This document shows, piece after piece, positions 21,522 through 31,267 of a stretch of 64,000 nucleotides of DNA (position 1 is its first letter; every line of letters starts with the position of its first letter). The notes under the pieces were generated by a model, which saw only the letters and a program-made list of their open reading frames with translations, ran no database searches and was not told the DNA's origin. Location of the stretch: positions 124,001 to 188,000 of the forward strand of contig MU858084.1 of the NCBI GenBank assembly GCA_033297075.1, written 5' to 3'. This DNA comes from Rhypophila decipiens. Lineage: Eukaryota > Ascomycota > Sordariomycetes > Sordariales > Naviculisporaceae. A program made the position numbers and the translations under genes.

Positions 21522-23861
21522 ATGGACCTCCTTCCCGATGTTGGCACATGGCTCCTGCGGTCCGTCCGCCGGACAGGCAACAGCTCGGACAATCCGATAT
21601 CCGTGGTCGAGCGGCTCAACTCACTGCCGCACCCTCTCCGCAACGCTGACAAGGACACGCTCGTCGGTGCTGTGCTGACCCTCGGCCCGAGTCTCCAGTT
21701 GGCCCTGCACATGTTGATGGAGCTTCTCCCCGAGGATGAGTCGAGGGGAAGGTTAGGCGAGGTCCTGTGCCCGACGCTGGGGCATCTGCAGCGCTCCTTG
21801 GAGGAAACGCTGTCCTATCTCGAGCCCAAAAGGTTGCTCGGCTATCAGGGTGTCGATCAGCTGCCGGTCAGAAGCAAGACACCCGTACCGACTGCCGGGA
21901 CTGCCCAATCAGACCGAGTAGCAGACCGGGACAGGGACACGGCTTCCATGGCAGAAAAGGCCGGGCCAAGGAAGGTCCAATCAACGGGTACCGCTGCCGT
22001 TGCCCAAGACCAAACGGAACCAAGACCACCCACGCTGAAGGAAGCCGGACCGCTCAAAGCTGCCCAATCCATGTTACCCATCATCCAGATGCCAACTGCC
22101 CGACAACCAAGTCCTTCACGGATCGACGACCAAGACGTTACCCTCACTCTGACCGAAACATTTCCCTCCTTGCAGCAACCAAATCTCAGCCATGCGCCTC
22201 GAGCACAGCCACCTCCGCCATCGACCTCACAGTACTCTGATGCACACTCTCACTTGTCTCTCCAGCCATCCCAGGCCGAAGCCCCTCTCCAGTCGACGCC
22301 CCGCCCATCAACACCCAACACGAACCAAGCCAGGTCACGGTATTCTGGCAGTGGCGGCCATGGTCATCCTCGTCGAGAAAACCCAGCTGCAGACCTCGCG
22401 CTGATGAAAGAGCTCCGGGCCGAGATGCGCGTCAACGCGGCAATCCAGGTCGCTGTCGACTCGCTCGAATTCGCCGACGGGCAGATGAAGATTGTTCGCG
22501 ACGTCCACCGTCTACACGGTTCGGGCAGCTTTGAGCTCCTCCAGAAACACTTTTACGAGGGGTACAACCGCATCTTGTTCCGCGCCTTGGAGCTGGAGCA
22601 GAGGGAGTTTGATTCGCCTTCTGGATCGCCTGTTAATAGTCCCAGGAGGGACCATGGTCGTCATGATGAATGGCATGCCGAAGAGCGGCAGGACGGGAAC
22701 GGGCAGGTTGACGATGGAGACGAGGGATATGAAGGGAGTGGCGGGCTGGTATCGAGTCCTACCAAGCTTACAGCTCGGTCGGGCAGTGGAAGTTTTCCAT
22801 CGGGCAGCCCTGTGCGCCATCATGATAGCCCCGGCCCGCATTTGACGATATCTCAGTCCACGCCCGGTGCACCAAACGTCACACCCGAACACATCAACAC
22901 ATCATATCGTCGCTCCCACACGGAGCCTGTCCCTCCGCCTCCTCTGATACTCTTCAATAGCCAGCAGACCGAACCGATGTCGTTGCCACCCTTGCCGCCG
23001 ATTCATTCCCAAACTGGCGGAAGCTCGCCTACTTCCCGACCTAGGCCACAAACGGCGAATCCGGGCCATGGTGGTTCTGGGGGCATGCGGACACGCTGGG
23101 ATGATGCTGTGCTGAGCGGATCGAGGCCCGGGCTGGCAGTCAATGGGCGGCCGTTGGTGAGAAGGAATACGGTCCAGGGTCAGGGGCCGAGTGCATGGTC
23201 CAATGGCGGCCAGGACGCCGGTGGTAGTGCCAGCACTGCCGGCACGATAGGTATCCCGCCCCGACCCAAACCGTCGCTAAAACGACGGCTTTCCCTCGCC
23301 GAGGAATTGGCTCTTGTTGGCGAGGACAGCGATGAAGAGGAGGAAGGTGAATCGGACCGAGACGATCAACAGACCGACGTCAACAAAAAGCCCCCCCGGT
23401 CCTCATCAGACTCCGAGTCGGACAGCCAAACCAAGGAGTCCAGCAGTGAAGACGAGGATGATGATGATGATGGTGATGATGATGACGACGACGACGACGA
23501 CGATGAGGAAAGTGACGACGATGAAAGCGAGAGCGATGCCGACGAACAGCCACCCAACGTCCCACCAGCCAGCGCAGCGCCAAAGACAGGGGCCCAAGCA
23601 CTACCCGCGGCACCCACAGTCACTGCACCAACATCCATAGCCCGCGCACCTGTCACTGCCGGTACTGCGGCTACCGGAACATGTCCCGTCACTCTTCCGC
23701 ATGTCGAGGCGAGGAGGAAGAGCATAGGTCTCCAGGGTGCATCAAGGCTTCCGCGTCCGCAGTCTTCACGCCCGGGAACACCCCTGGGCCGCCCACAAAC
23801 ACCAGTCGCAAGGCCGCAGACACCATCCAGTCGGCTTGCAGGGAGATCAAGTTACGCCTGA
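21522..23861 (+). CDS. Large, mostly disordered hypothetical protein with an acidic tract
   Basis: I do not recognise it. The open frame begins upstream, but the best ATG is 21522 (MDLLPDVGTWLLRSVRR), giving 779 residues. Residues 1-115 look folded, mainly helical (VVERLNSLPHPLRNADKDTL and LQLALHMLMELLPEDE). A second ordered segment around residues 290-370 contains LALMKELRAEMRVNAAIQVA and FELLQKHFYEGYNRILFRAL, which could be a coiled coil or helical pair. The remainder is rich in Pro, Ser, Gly and Arg. A near-continuous Asp/Glu run follows around residues 640-680. No signal peptide or membrane helix is seen, so it is probably intracellular, perhaps nuclear. Confidence 0.72.
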   Translation: MDLLPDVGTWLLRSVRRTGNSSDNPISVVERLNSLPHPLRNADKDTLVGAVLTLGPSLQLALHMLMELLPEDESRGRLGEVLCPTLGHLQRSLEETLSYLEPKRLLGYQGVDQLPVRSKTPVPTAGTAQSDRVADRDRDTASMAEKAGPRKVQSTGTAAVAQDQTEPRPPTLKEAGPLKAAQSMLPIIQMPTARQPSPSRIDDQDVTLTLTETFPSLQQPNLSHAPRAQPPPPSTSQYSDAHSHLSLQPSQAEAPLQSTPRPSTPNTNQARSRYSGSGGHGHPRRENPAADLALMKELRAEMRVNAAIQVAVDSLEFADGQMKIVRDVHRLHGSGSFELLQKHFYEGYNRILFRALELEQREFDSPSGSPVNSPRRDHGRHDEWHAEERQDGNGQVDDGDEGYEGSGGLVSSPTKLTARSGSGSFPSGSPVRHHDSPGPHLTISQSTPGAPNVTPEHINTSYRRSHTEPVPPPPLILFNSQQTEPMSLPPLPPIHSQTGGSSPTSRPRPQTANPGHGGSGGMRTRWDDAVLSGSRPGLAVNGRPLVRRNTVQGQGPSAWSNGGQDAGGSASTAGTIGIPPRPKPSLKRRLSLAEELALVGEDSDEEEEGESDRDDQQTDVNKKPPRSSSDSESDSQTKESSSEDEDDDDDGDDDDDDDDDDEESDDDESESDADEQPPNVPPASAAPKTGAQALPAAPTVTAPTSIARAPVTAGTAATGTCPVTLPHVEARRKSIGLQGASRLPRPQSSRPGTPLGRPQTPVARPQTPSSRLAGRSSYA

Positions 23862-24548
23862 TCTGTGACTTGGGGACACTGGTTTTCACGAGTCGAACTA
23901 GACTATTTCTTTCTTTTTCCCGTATTTCTTTTGTATATAAACGACGACTTGAGCATGTAATAGCATCAGGCATCATCATAGCATAGTATATACCATTCCA
24001 TAGTATGTCGGATGAAATAATGCAATTAGAAGAAACGATGCTGACATACCTTGCCTGTCTCCTCCTGGTCCCGGATATCCCGGAGTCAGCAAAAGGTCAA
24101 AACTTGACTAACGTTAGCGAGTGATTATCAATAAAGTGACATCTCGGTCGTTTCGTGAAGATGGTCGACCCTCCCAAACCCCCATAATCATCATAAACAA
24201 GTAGAACAGTGCATATATCTTTCCATCTTGACGCATGCAACCAACTGAAGTCAACCCTGATGATTTCTAATCCTCGTTGTTGGCCGCAGGGACTTGAGTG
24301 TATCCAAACTTGCGTCACCGATTGCGTGATCCCAGCGTTACCGCCCAGTGTAGTTGATCGTCATTCCGTGACAAATCCGGTGCCAAGTATAACCCCGAGC
24401 AAATCCGGGACGGGCGAAACGTATAAGAGGAGGAAATGACCATGAAGGTTTTGAAACATTTTCAAGTAAATCTGTTCAAATCTGTTCATCGACCACCCGT
24501 CACCATTGTTTCTTGCGCAAAAACTTGATTGACTTGCAGAGTCCCAAC
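23862..24548. other. Intergenic stretch, no gene seen
   Basis: Upstream region of the AsaB-like gene and 3' flank of the disordered protein. No repeat or RNA gene recognised. Confidence 0.45.
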
Positions 24549-25637
24549 ATGGCAACAGCTGATACAGCCAAATCAACAGCTGCTCAGATTGGGCCGTTTG
24601 TCGAGCCTGTTCATGAGGCCAAGAAACTTGAAAGCAGCCGGCACAATGTTTATACTACTTTGAACTACTACCAGGAGCCAAAAGATGGCTCTGGTCCTAG
24701 TCCGGCATACATTGGGTAGGTAAAGGTCACAGATATGAGCATGTCGCTTCCCATAAAAAGGTCCTGACGCATCCACACCGCCACAGCCGTCCCGAGACCT
24801 TCCAGCGACCCTCGGTGCCCCTGGATGTTGTTGTGACAGACATCAGCGGAAACACAGACAAGTACAGCCTCGACAGCCACGGCTTCCAAATCTACCACCA
24901 CGAGAGCAAGGAAAAGGAGTTTCGTGACGACGATAAGATCAAGGCAGAGTATTACCCCGAGACTGAGCAACTCCTCAAGGATGCGTAAGTTGCCTCTTGA
25001 CAAGTTGCTCATCTTGTCGACATTTGCTAACCTCACTCAACATGTAGCACCGGTGCGGTTCGAATCTTGATATTTGATCACACCATCCGTCGGCAACCGC
25101 CCAAATCCGGAAGCGGGCCCAAAGACCAGATTGCTCTCCGAGGGCCTGTTCGGTCGGTTCATATCGACCAGTCGTACGAAGCCGCTCGTCAACGGGTGTC
25201 GCATCATCTCCCCGACGAAGCTGATGCTCTTTTGCACAATCGATTCCAGATCATCAATGCAAGTCTTGAAGTGTATGTATCATACAATGAGATGCTAACA
25301 AAGAGTCAAACAGGTCTGGCGACCCATCAAACCAATCTGCAAAGACCCGCTAGCCGTAGCAGACGCCAACTCGGTCCCGGAGTCGGACCTCATCCCGGCT
25401 CCCCTGATCTACCCCAACCGAGCAGGTGCTACCCTACTGGTGAAGCCCAACCCCCGGCATCGGTGGTACTTCAAGTACGCCCAGCGGCCGGACGAGGTCA
25501 CGCTGATCAAGTGCTTTGACAGCAAGGAAGAGCAAGGCCTGGCTAGACGGGTTCCTCATTCGGCCTTTGTCGATCCTGCCGAGGAGGACAAGGAAGACAG
25601 GGAGAGTATCGAGGTGCGCGCGTTGGTGTTTTACTAG
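24549..25637 (+). CDS. AsaB/GA4-desaturase-like oxidoreductase (CmcJ/NvfI-type family)
   Basis: Four exons are proposed: 24549-24715, 24787-24984, 25048-25258 and 25314-25637, encoding 299 residues with phase kept throughout. The third intron (25259-25313) has a GC donor (GCAAGT) and ends AACAG; it restores RFQIINVWRPIKPICKDPLA, the expected family motif. Other landmarks are the N-terminal VYTTLNYY, HTIRRQ in the middle, NPRHRWYFKYAQRPDEVTLI near residue 240, and the terminal PRESIEVRALVF-like DRESIEVRALVFY. This family includes the hydroxylase/desaturase AsaB of aspergillic acid synthesis, related to iron/2-oxoglutarate enzymes. Here it is isolated, with no NRPS nearby, so its substrate is unknown. 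It ends 104 bases from the convergent choice-of-anchor-B gene. Confidence 0.85.
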
Positions 25638-25740
25638 CAGAACCTTGTTTGGGTACTTGGTATTGTATCGCACAAGGCTACATGGATCTATTGTTCCAGC
25701 TGATACTGGAAACAAGTACAACTGCTGTCCCCCTTTGAGT

Positions 25741-27499
25741 CTAAATATCCGTCCGCTTGACAACAAATGCACCACGCTCAATGGTATTCACGAGCACAAA
25801 GCCCGACTTGAAGAACGGGTAATGGCTCCAAGTGCCAACGAAATCCAAGACGCCTCCCTTGGCCGTGTTGTCATCTTCGGGGTAGACATCGAAAAAGGCA
25901 ACCTCCTTGACCGCCTTGCCCGTAGGATCGGCACTCAAGCTCGACACATCCAGCACGCGCAGTCCAGTGCCGTAGTTGCTCTGGTAGGCCCATTTGGCGT
26001 CCACGACAAACTGGTTGTGATCGATTCCGTAGGCTGAAGACTTGTAGTAGCCCGTCTGTTTTGGTGCCGAGAGGGAGCGGATATCCCAAAAGTAGGTGAT
26101 GGGGTATCCCGATGCTGCCGGGCCGCGGCCGTCGTATTCGTCGTACTCGTCGTCCATTACCAGGAACTCTTGCCATTGCGGGTTTGTGACCCATCCTTGG
26201 TGAGTGTCTGCAGATATACACGGTTAGAGATGGTGTGTGTGGAACAACGGGTGGAAAGGGTAACATACAGCTGGCGCCCGTGTAGCTGGTTCGGGAGATG
26301 ATGGTTGTGGTGTTTTTGTTGGTCACGTCGTAGCTGGCGTCATTGGTGATTAGAGTCTATCACGCAAGATCCGTTAGAAGTCGAGAACGACTTACATGGT
26401 CAAGGTGTCCTCGTTGTAGCCGTAGCAGATATCCCGTCCGACGTAGCGAGTGTCGGGGCCGCGGTAGACCAGACACTGGGCATCGTGGACATAGCCGTCG
26501 CCAGACGCACAGCCAAGCGTCTTGGGGTTCTTGGGATCCTTGAGGTCGATAAAGATGAGACCCGATTTACAAGTGCTAGACCGGGGCTGGGCGCCGACTG
26601 CAACGGCATATTCCTTCTCCTCGTTGACGACAATGTTGTGCGTCGATCCGGCCGGGAGGCCGTTCCAGAGCGCAGTCACGTCGGTCGTGGCAAAGGTGAC
26701 GGGCTTGGCGGGATCAATGCTGAGGAGCTGGAGGTCAAGTGATTTAAAGGTCAGTCGCTGGCCCCGTTGTGTTCTGTTTGGTGGTGACGCACCTTGGTCA
26801 TGTCAAAGATTTGGACACCATGTTTGGAAGCTTCGCTGCCAATAACCATGTAGTTCTTGTAGCCACGGATCTCACGCCAGATGGAGACGGCAGCGCCCTT
26901 GGACTGGGGAAGGCGGCCGAGGTAGACGAGCTTGCCGGCCGAGGTAATCTCGGCAAAAGCAGCACCGTCTTCCTGCGCAATCACGACAAACTCGTGCCCG
27001 TTGGGAGCCGTCCAGCCCCATGACGACGAGCCCTCGCCGCGCTTGCTGCCAAGGTCTGCGTGGCTGACAAAGTCGTAAAAGTCAATCTGTGTGGTTCAGG
27101 TGGTCTTGTCAGTGCTGGTCTGGCTAAATGGAAGTGACCACCTACGTTCTTGCACTTGAAAGTGTTGAGACGGTCGCCAGGAACGACCTTGGCAGTTCCA
27201 TCGATGCACTTGACGGGGCCTGCTGCTGCCGCCACGGGGTGGCTCTTGTACTGGGAGCTGTTCATTGCACCCGAGGCAATCTGGCGATCCCATGTTGCCT
27301 GCAACCTGCTGTCAGACCTTGTTCTTCTATTTTGTGTGGACATTGATTTTCTCGCCTTTTTTCTTGCCATCAGTTCCATATGGACCTCCCCGCTCTCATA
27401 TCGTCCCGCCCGAAACATATCTGGCGACTTCTCATACTGGGCATTTATGACTCCGGAGAGTGCCGCGAGGGCAAAGGCAACAAGCTGCGGCGACTTCAT
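25741..27499 (-). CDS. Secreted choice-of-anchor-B (LVIVD-type repeat) protein
   Basis: Exons, in transcript order: 27499-27146 (see below), 27086-26793, 26727-26396, 26333-26269 and 26207-25741. The four introns (59, 65, 62 and 61 bases) all have GT-AG ends and keep phase. The first exon probably contains another intron at 27299-27367 with a GC donor: removing its 69 bases joins HMELM to ATWDRQIASG. The product is 480 residues with that intron removed, 503 without. Residues 1-20 are a signal peptide (MKSPQLVAFALAALSGVINA). Family landmarks are CKNIDFYDFVSHADLGS, SSWGWTAPNGHEF, KNYMVIGSEASKHGVQIFDM, STHNIVVNEEKEYAVAVGA, CYGYNEDTLTIYDVTN and YTHQGWVTNPQWQEFLVMDD. These proteins are secreted beta-propeller-like and their function is not established. 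A TATA-like box lies 97 bases upstream. Confidence 0.85.
27299..27367 (-). other. Probable GC-AG intron in the choice-of-anchor-B gene
   Basis: The donor reads ATG|GCAAGA and the acceptor TTGCAG|GCA on the reverse strand. The 69-base length is a multiple of three without a stop, so translation through it is also possible. The basic, Ser/Arg-rich peptide it would encode breaks an otherwise smooth family-like segment, which favours splicing. Confidence 0.5.
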
Positions 27500-27595
27500 T
27501 GTGAAAGAGTGAGAGAATAGTCGATGATGGACACTGTGCAATTCCCGACCATGCCGTCCAGAAAAATGAGTCGAGGCCTCGAGCGAGTTCATGTT

Positions 27596-27603
27596 CTTAT
27601 ATG
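27596..27603 (-). promoter_or_regulatory. TATA-like box of the choice-of-anchor-B gene
   Basis: The reverse strand reads CATATAAG, 97 bases before the ATG at 27499. Confidence 0.4.
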
Positions 27604-29438
27604 CTTCCTCTTGCCATTATTTCACGCATTTTCGACTCGACTCAAGGCCATTACCCATGGCCTCCGATAAGCAAGCAAACATCTGCAACGCATGTCGTCC
27701 ATCTCTCACGAGGCAGCGTCTTCTCCAACCTGCCAGGACGGATCTATCGTCCAGAAAAGAGCAGGTCCCAAACTTGAGAACAGTCTGCAAGCAACCGTGA
27801 TACCCTAATAAAGATCAACTGACCCCCGATAAACGAGCAGCGAGTGCAAAATCGTACATCTTGGCAGCCCAGTCCATCCAGATATCATGGTGCCTCCTGC
27901 CTAAAGAAGCAGGAGACAGTTGCTCTGCCAAGACGGCGGTAGTGGTCGGTTACACTGGCGGCACGGCACTGCACAGGTCCAGGCATATGGCAGTGGAAAC
28001 TACTCTACCCAAAGGCCACTGAGATTGCCTAGATTTCAAAGCATTTCACACTGTCATTGGGTCATACGGGATGGTACAACGGGCATGTTTCTAATCCTGG
28101 ACAATTGCGAGAAAGCTTGGTGCTGATCGTTTAAGCCGCCCCCACAGTCTTGTTGACTTGGCGATGCCAATGCCCTGTTTCTTGCAAGTGGTAATTATTT
28201 AGTTTTTGGGTTAGCCCACTCTTGGAGACCTTCAAGTGAGGAACTTCCAGTACTTCGTGGGATGGCAAAGAGACATTGTGGTGTTTGAACCTACAGGCAA
28301 ATTCTACCCTTCACAAAAATGACTTGACCCGAGTGGACATGCATTATCAGACTGATACAATAGGCAGGTCAAACCAAGGGCTGTTACTGTGAAGCTTGTG
28401 AAGGCTAAAAGACTGCGAGGTTGGTTTGTTGAGTACCTGGTATTTGATGCCACTTCGGTTGACACAGGTCACCCGGATGAGATGGAAGTTGACCGGAACA
28501 GACTCGGAAATACGAATTCATGGCTTGGACACACATCCGGGAATATTGATTACATCGGAAGTTCTTGTAGGCTTGTCAGGCTCCTACTTGGATCGACCAC
28601 CAGCCGGATCAGAACCTGGAATCTAGCGGTCCATTTATTATTCCCTTACCTCGACACGCCGTCCAGTTGGTCGCCTCGTGGAACAAATTAAAGACAGAGG
28701 CTGAGGTGAGCAGAAGTCATGTTGTGCTTAGCTCACGTCGGCAAAATACCTCCATGTGCAGGTTAAGCCGGATCCCTCATTCCCAAGGTGGATGGTCGTA
28801 CAGGAGATGGAGGTGAGGAAATGCCTCCGCTTGTCAGCCGGTATAGAACAAGATGCAAACGGCTCCGGTAATAACCCGAATGTTGTTTGACAGTTAGCTA
28901 GCGATTATTGCTTTGTTCCCATACGGGATCAGAATTCCTTGCCATCTATCCAGCTAGTATTTGCGCTGGTTCTTTCAAGTCGTCTTCTCGTTCGTTCACA
29001 TTACTTCATATATGTTCTCTTTAATGGTTCCATCGGCTGCTAGATGAACGGTCTGTCTTTTCAATAGTTCTTCAGGACACCACCAGGACATATTCTACTC
29101 GGATTATCTCTTTATCACCATTATTGTCTGGCAGGCGACATGTTACTCCACAGCAAGTCCCTCGAGTTCTATGGTAACATAAGTCAGAGAGTGTTGCCAA
29201 TACGAGAACTTGTCGTGCTGACGTTCTGTCCTACCGTGTCAGCGTAGCGCCGCAGCAGGAGACAGACAGTACTTTGCGAGTTGTGGATATGCTTCGGTAA
29301 TCATACGGGCGTGCAGCTTACTTTTTGTTATTAAATATTGTTGATGCGGTGTACCATCGCATGGGAATAACTTCACATCGTCGGAAATGGAAAAGCCCAG
29401 GATGAGAGCAAAGGGAAAGTTGAGGAAGCACAACAAAG
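27604..29438. other. 1.8 kb intergenic stretch, no gene seen
   Basis: Shared upstream region of two divergent genes for secreted proteins (choice-of-anchor B on -, cysteine-rich protein on +). No convincing reading frame, repeat or RNA gene was recognised. Confidence 0.45.
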
Positions 29439-29444
29439 TATAAA
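29439..29444 (+). promoter_or_regulatory. TATA box of the cysteine-rich secreted protein gene
   Basis: TATAAA inside AGTATAAAGGGG, 147 bases before the ATG at 29586. Confidence 0.5.
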
Positions 29445-29585
29445 GGGGCCTCTAGCTGCTATCATCCTTGGCCCAGTTCCAAAATCCAAACAAACCATCA
29501 CATCAAATCATCAGGCTGAGCTTCAAATCATCTCTTGCAAAACAACAAGTTTCAGACCTCTCGCGTCTTACTCCTCGCAGCAAAA

Positions 29586-30105
29586 ATGAAGACATTTTTC
29601 GCCTCAGCCATGGCTATCGCCGCTCTTCTCCCCTCGGCTACGGCGGCCCCCACCGAAGGGTCGGTCGTCGAGCGCGGGGCCTCGCTCGAGAAGCGCCTCA
29701 CCGGCAACGTCCTCCTCTGCAGCAGCTCCAACTTCAACAACTGCAACCTCGAGACCTTTACGCTGACCAGTGACTGGCCATGCCTGGCTCTCCCCTCGCG
29801 CTTCAACGGACATCTGGGAAGCATCGGACCTGACCACGGAATTCTCTGCAGGATGTAAGTATCCACCAGGTCGATGGCTATCCTCTGGCACATTAGCTTT
29901 TCACTACGTCATATGCTCCTGTCTTTTTCAGTAGAACTGACCCAAATGTGCTCTGAATTTTAGCTGGACCGACTCGTCCTGCAGCGAGGCGTCGAATACC
30001 GTCATTACCTCGTTCCCGGGCGTTTCCAACCTGTACAGCGACGGTGGCGAGGATCTGGGTCACAGTGCCCACTTTATTGGCTGTATCGAGTGTGACAACT
30101 GCTAG
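29586..30105 (+). CDS. Small cysteine-rich secreted protein with a Kex2-type site (beta/gamma-crystallin-like pattern)
   Basis: Exons 29586-29854 and 29964-30105 are joined across a 109-base GTAAGT...TTTTAG intron; the product has 136 residues. Residues 1-20 (MKTFFASAMAIAALLPSATA) are a signal peptide. A short acidic propeptide ends in LEKR, a dibasic Kex2 processing site. The mature part of about 98 residues has eight cysteines and begins LTGNVLLCSSSNFNNCNLET. The order of Cys, then FNGHLGSIGPDHGILC, then a Gly/Asp-rich C-terminal loop resembles secreted beta/gamma-crystallin-like proteins of fungi (C...F..C, F...SSIGPD.G..C, S.C, PG...L). That family call is a resemblance. Size, cysteines and processing make it an effector-type or extracellular-defence candidate. 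Confidence 0.75.
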
Positions 30106-30913
30106 TAGGGCTAAGGTAGGTGGCGGGTGGCGTACTACGATTAGAGGAAGAAAGGTCCAGAGAAGATGGATATGACGGGATCATGGATGATGTCCGGTGG
30201 AAAGTGTCTAACGGCCTGTGAAATAAACTTTCCTTTTGTTGCCACATTCTTTCTTGACAGAGGACCCGCTGATGAAGTTTGCCACCCAGCAAACCGTATT
30301 TAGCACACTCTCTCCCCATATTAGCAACAATGACAAACGTTGAGAGGCTGAAGCCTGAAGGCCCTGAAGGGTGGAGTGGAAAGAAGTCAGCTTGTGACCC
30401 AGTACCTACCTTGGATTCGCTCAAACATTCAAGTTGTGCAGCCCAGGAACCGGGTCGACTTTCTTGGTGAAAATCTGACTGTTCAAAGAGATTTAAAGAT
30501 AATTGTCCTAATATTATGTCTTTCTCGTGGTTAGTCAAACGAGGCTGGAGGGAGGTGACTGACAGTCTGACCAAGCCGTCTCAACATTTCTCGTGCCTTC
30601 ATCTTCATACAGGCTTTCAGCCAGAATTCCAGTCTCGGAATGTGGATTCACATAATGTGCTTTCAAAGCCTAGGCACTTGACCGAAGCAAGACTGCAAGC
30701 CCCGTCTCGTATTTTCTCGGCCGTCCCCTGGCACATGATTAACCCAATCTTTCCTCTGCAACTTTGCCTTCAGACCCGGTTCGAACCACATGCAGTGACT
30801 CACTTCTGTCTGGAAACTACTGGTAGCAGTCTTTTTCCTTGAGCAGAATTCTCTCTTGCCCGCTGGTCTTGCCCCGGTCAACGTAAAGCTTATTTTTCCG
30901 TCGTTTTGACAAG
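30106..30913. other. Intergenic stretch before the palindrome-array locus
   Basis: No supported gene. Frames of up to 166 codons on the reverse strand (30074-30574) overlap the end of the cysteine-rich gene and resemble nothing. Confidence 0.4.
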
Positions 30914-30976
30914 CATAAATAGGCCTCTTCTCCCGCCAATTCTTTGCTTTCCTTCTTTTCTCTTTCCTCTTCCAAC
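30914..30976 (+). promoter_or_regulatory. TATA-like box and CT-rich leader before the palindrome
   Basis: CATAAATAG at 30914-30922 is followed by a pyrimidine-rich stretch (about 30923-30970) of the kind seen around transcription starts in filamentous fungi, ending TCCAAC directly before ATGGGG at 30977. This suggests that a polymerase II transcript runs rightward through the palindrome and the tandem array. It is inferred from sequence only. Confidence 0.45.
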
Positions 30977-31254
30977 ATGGGGACCTTCGCCTCGCCCATG
31001 CCCTCATTCCGTCACCCGCGGTCTAGCACTCGCGACTCCTGGGTACTGGCACTCTCATTCGCATCCTCTCGACGTCTAGGTCGCTCGGGTTTAGAGCTGT
31101 TCCAAGGAAGAAGTCTTCTGCGGCGATGGCTCTTCTCTCAACGATCAAGACCCGAGGGGATGCGCGTGGGAGTGCCAGTCTCCAGAAATTGCGAGTGTGA
31201 AGCCGCGCTGGACGGAATGTTGCGCGCATGGCCGCTGTGCTTGAGGGACCCCAT
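30977..31254. repeat. Imperfect 278-base palindrome (long hairpin)
   Basis: The two halves are imperfect reverse complements about a centre near 31113. Paired blocks include ATGGGG (30977-30982) with CCCCAT (31249-31254), CATTCCGTC (31005-31013) with GACGGAATG (31211-31219), CACTCGC with GCGAGTG, ACTGGCACTC (31045-31054) with GAGTGCCAGT (31170-31179), CGCATCC with GGATGCG, and AGAAG/CTTCT at the centre. As RNA it would fold into a long hairpin with internal loops. An open frame of 98 codons (30977-31273) runs through it but is a by-product of GC-rich sequence or a small unknown protein. Confidence 0.75.
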
Positions 31255-31267
31255 CCTGCCTGTTGTT

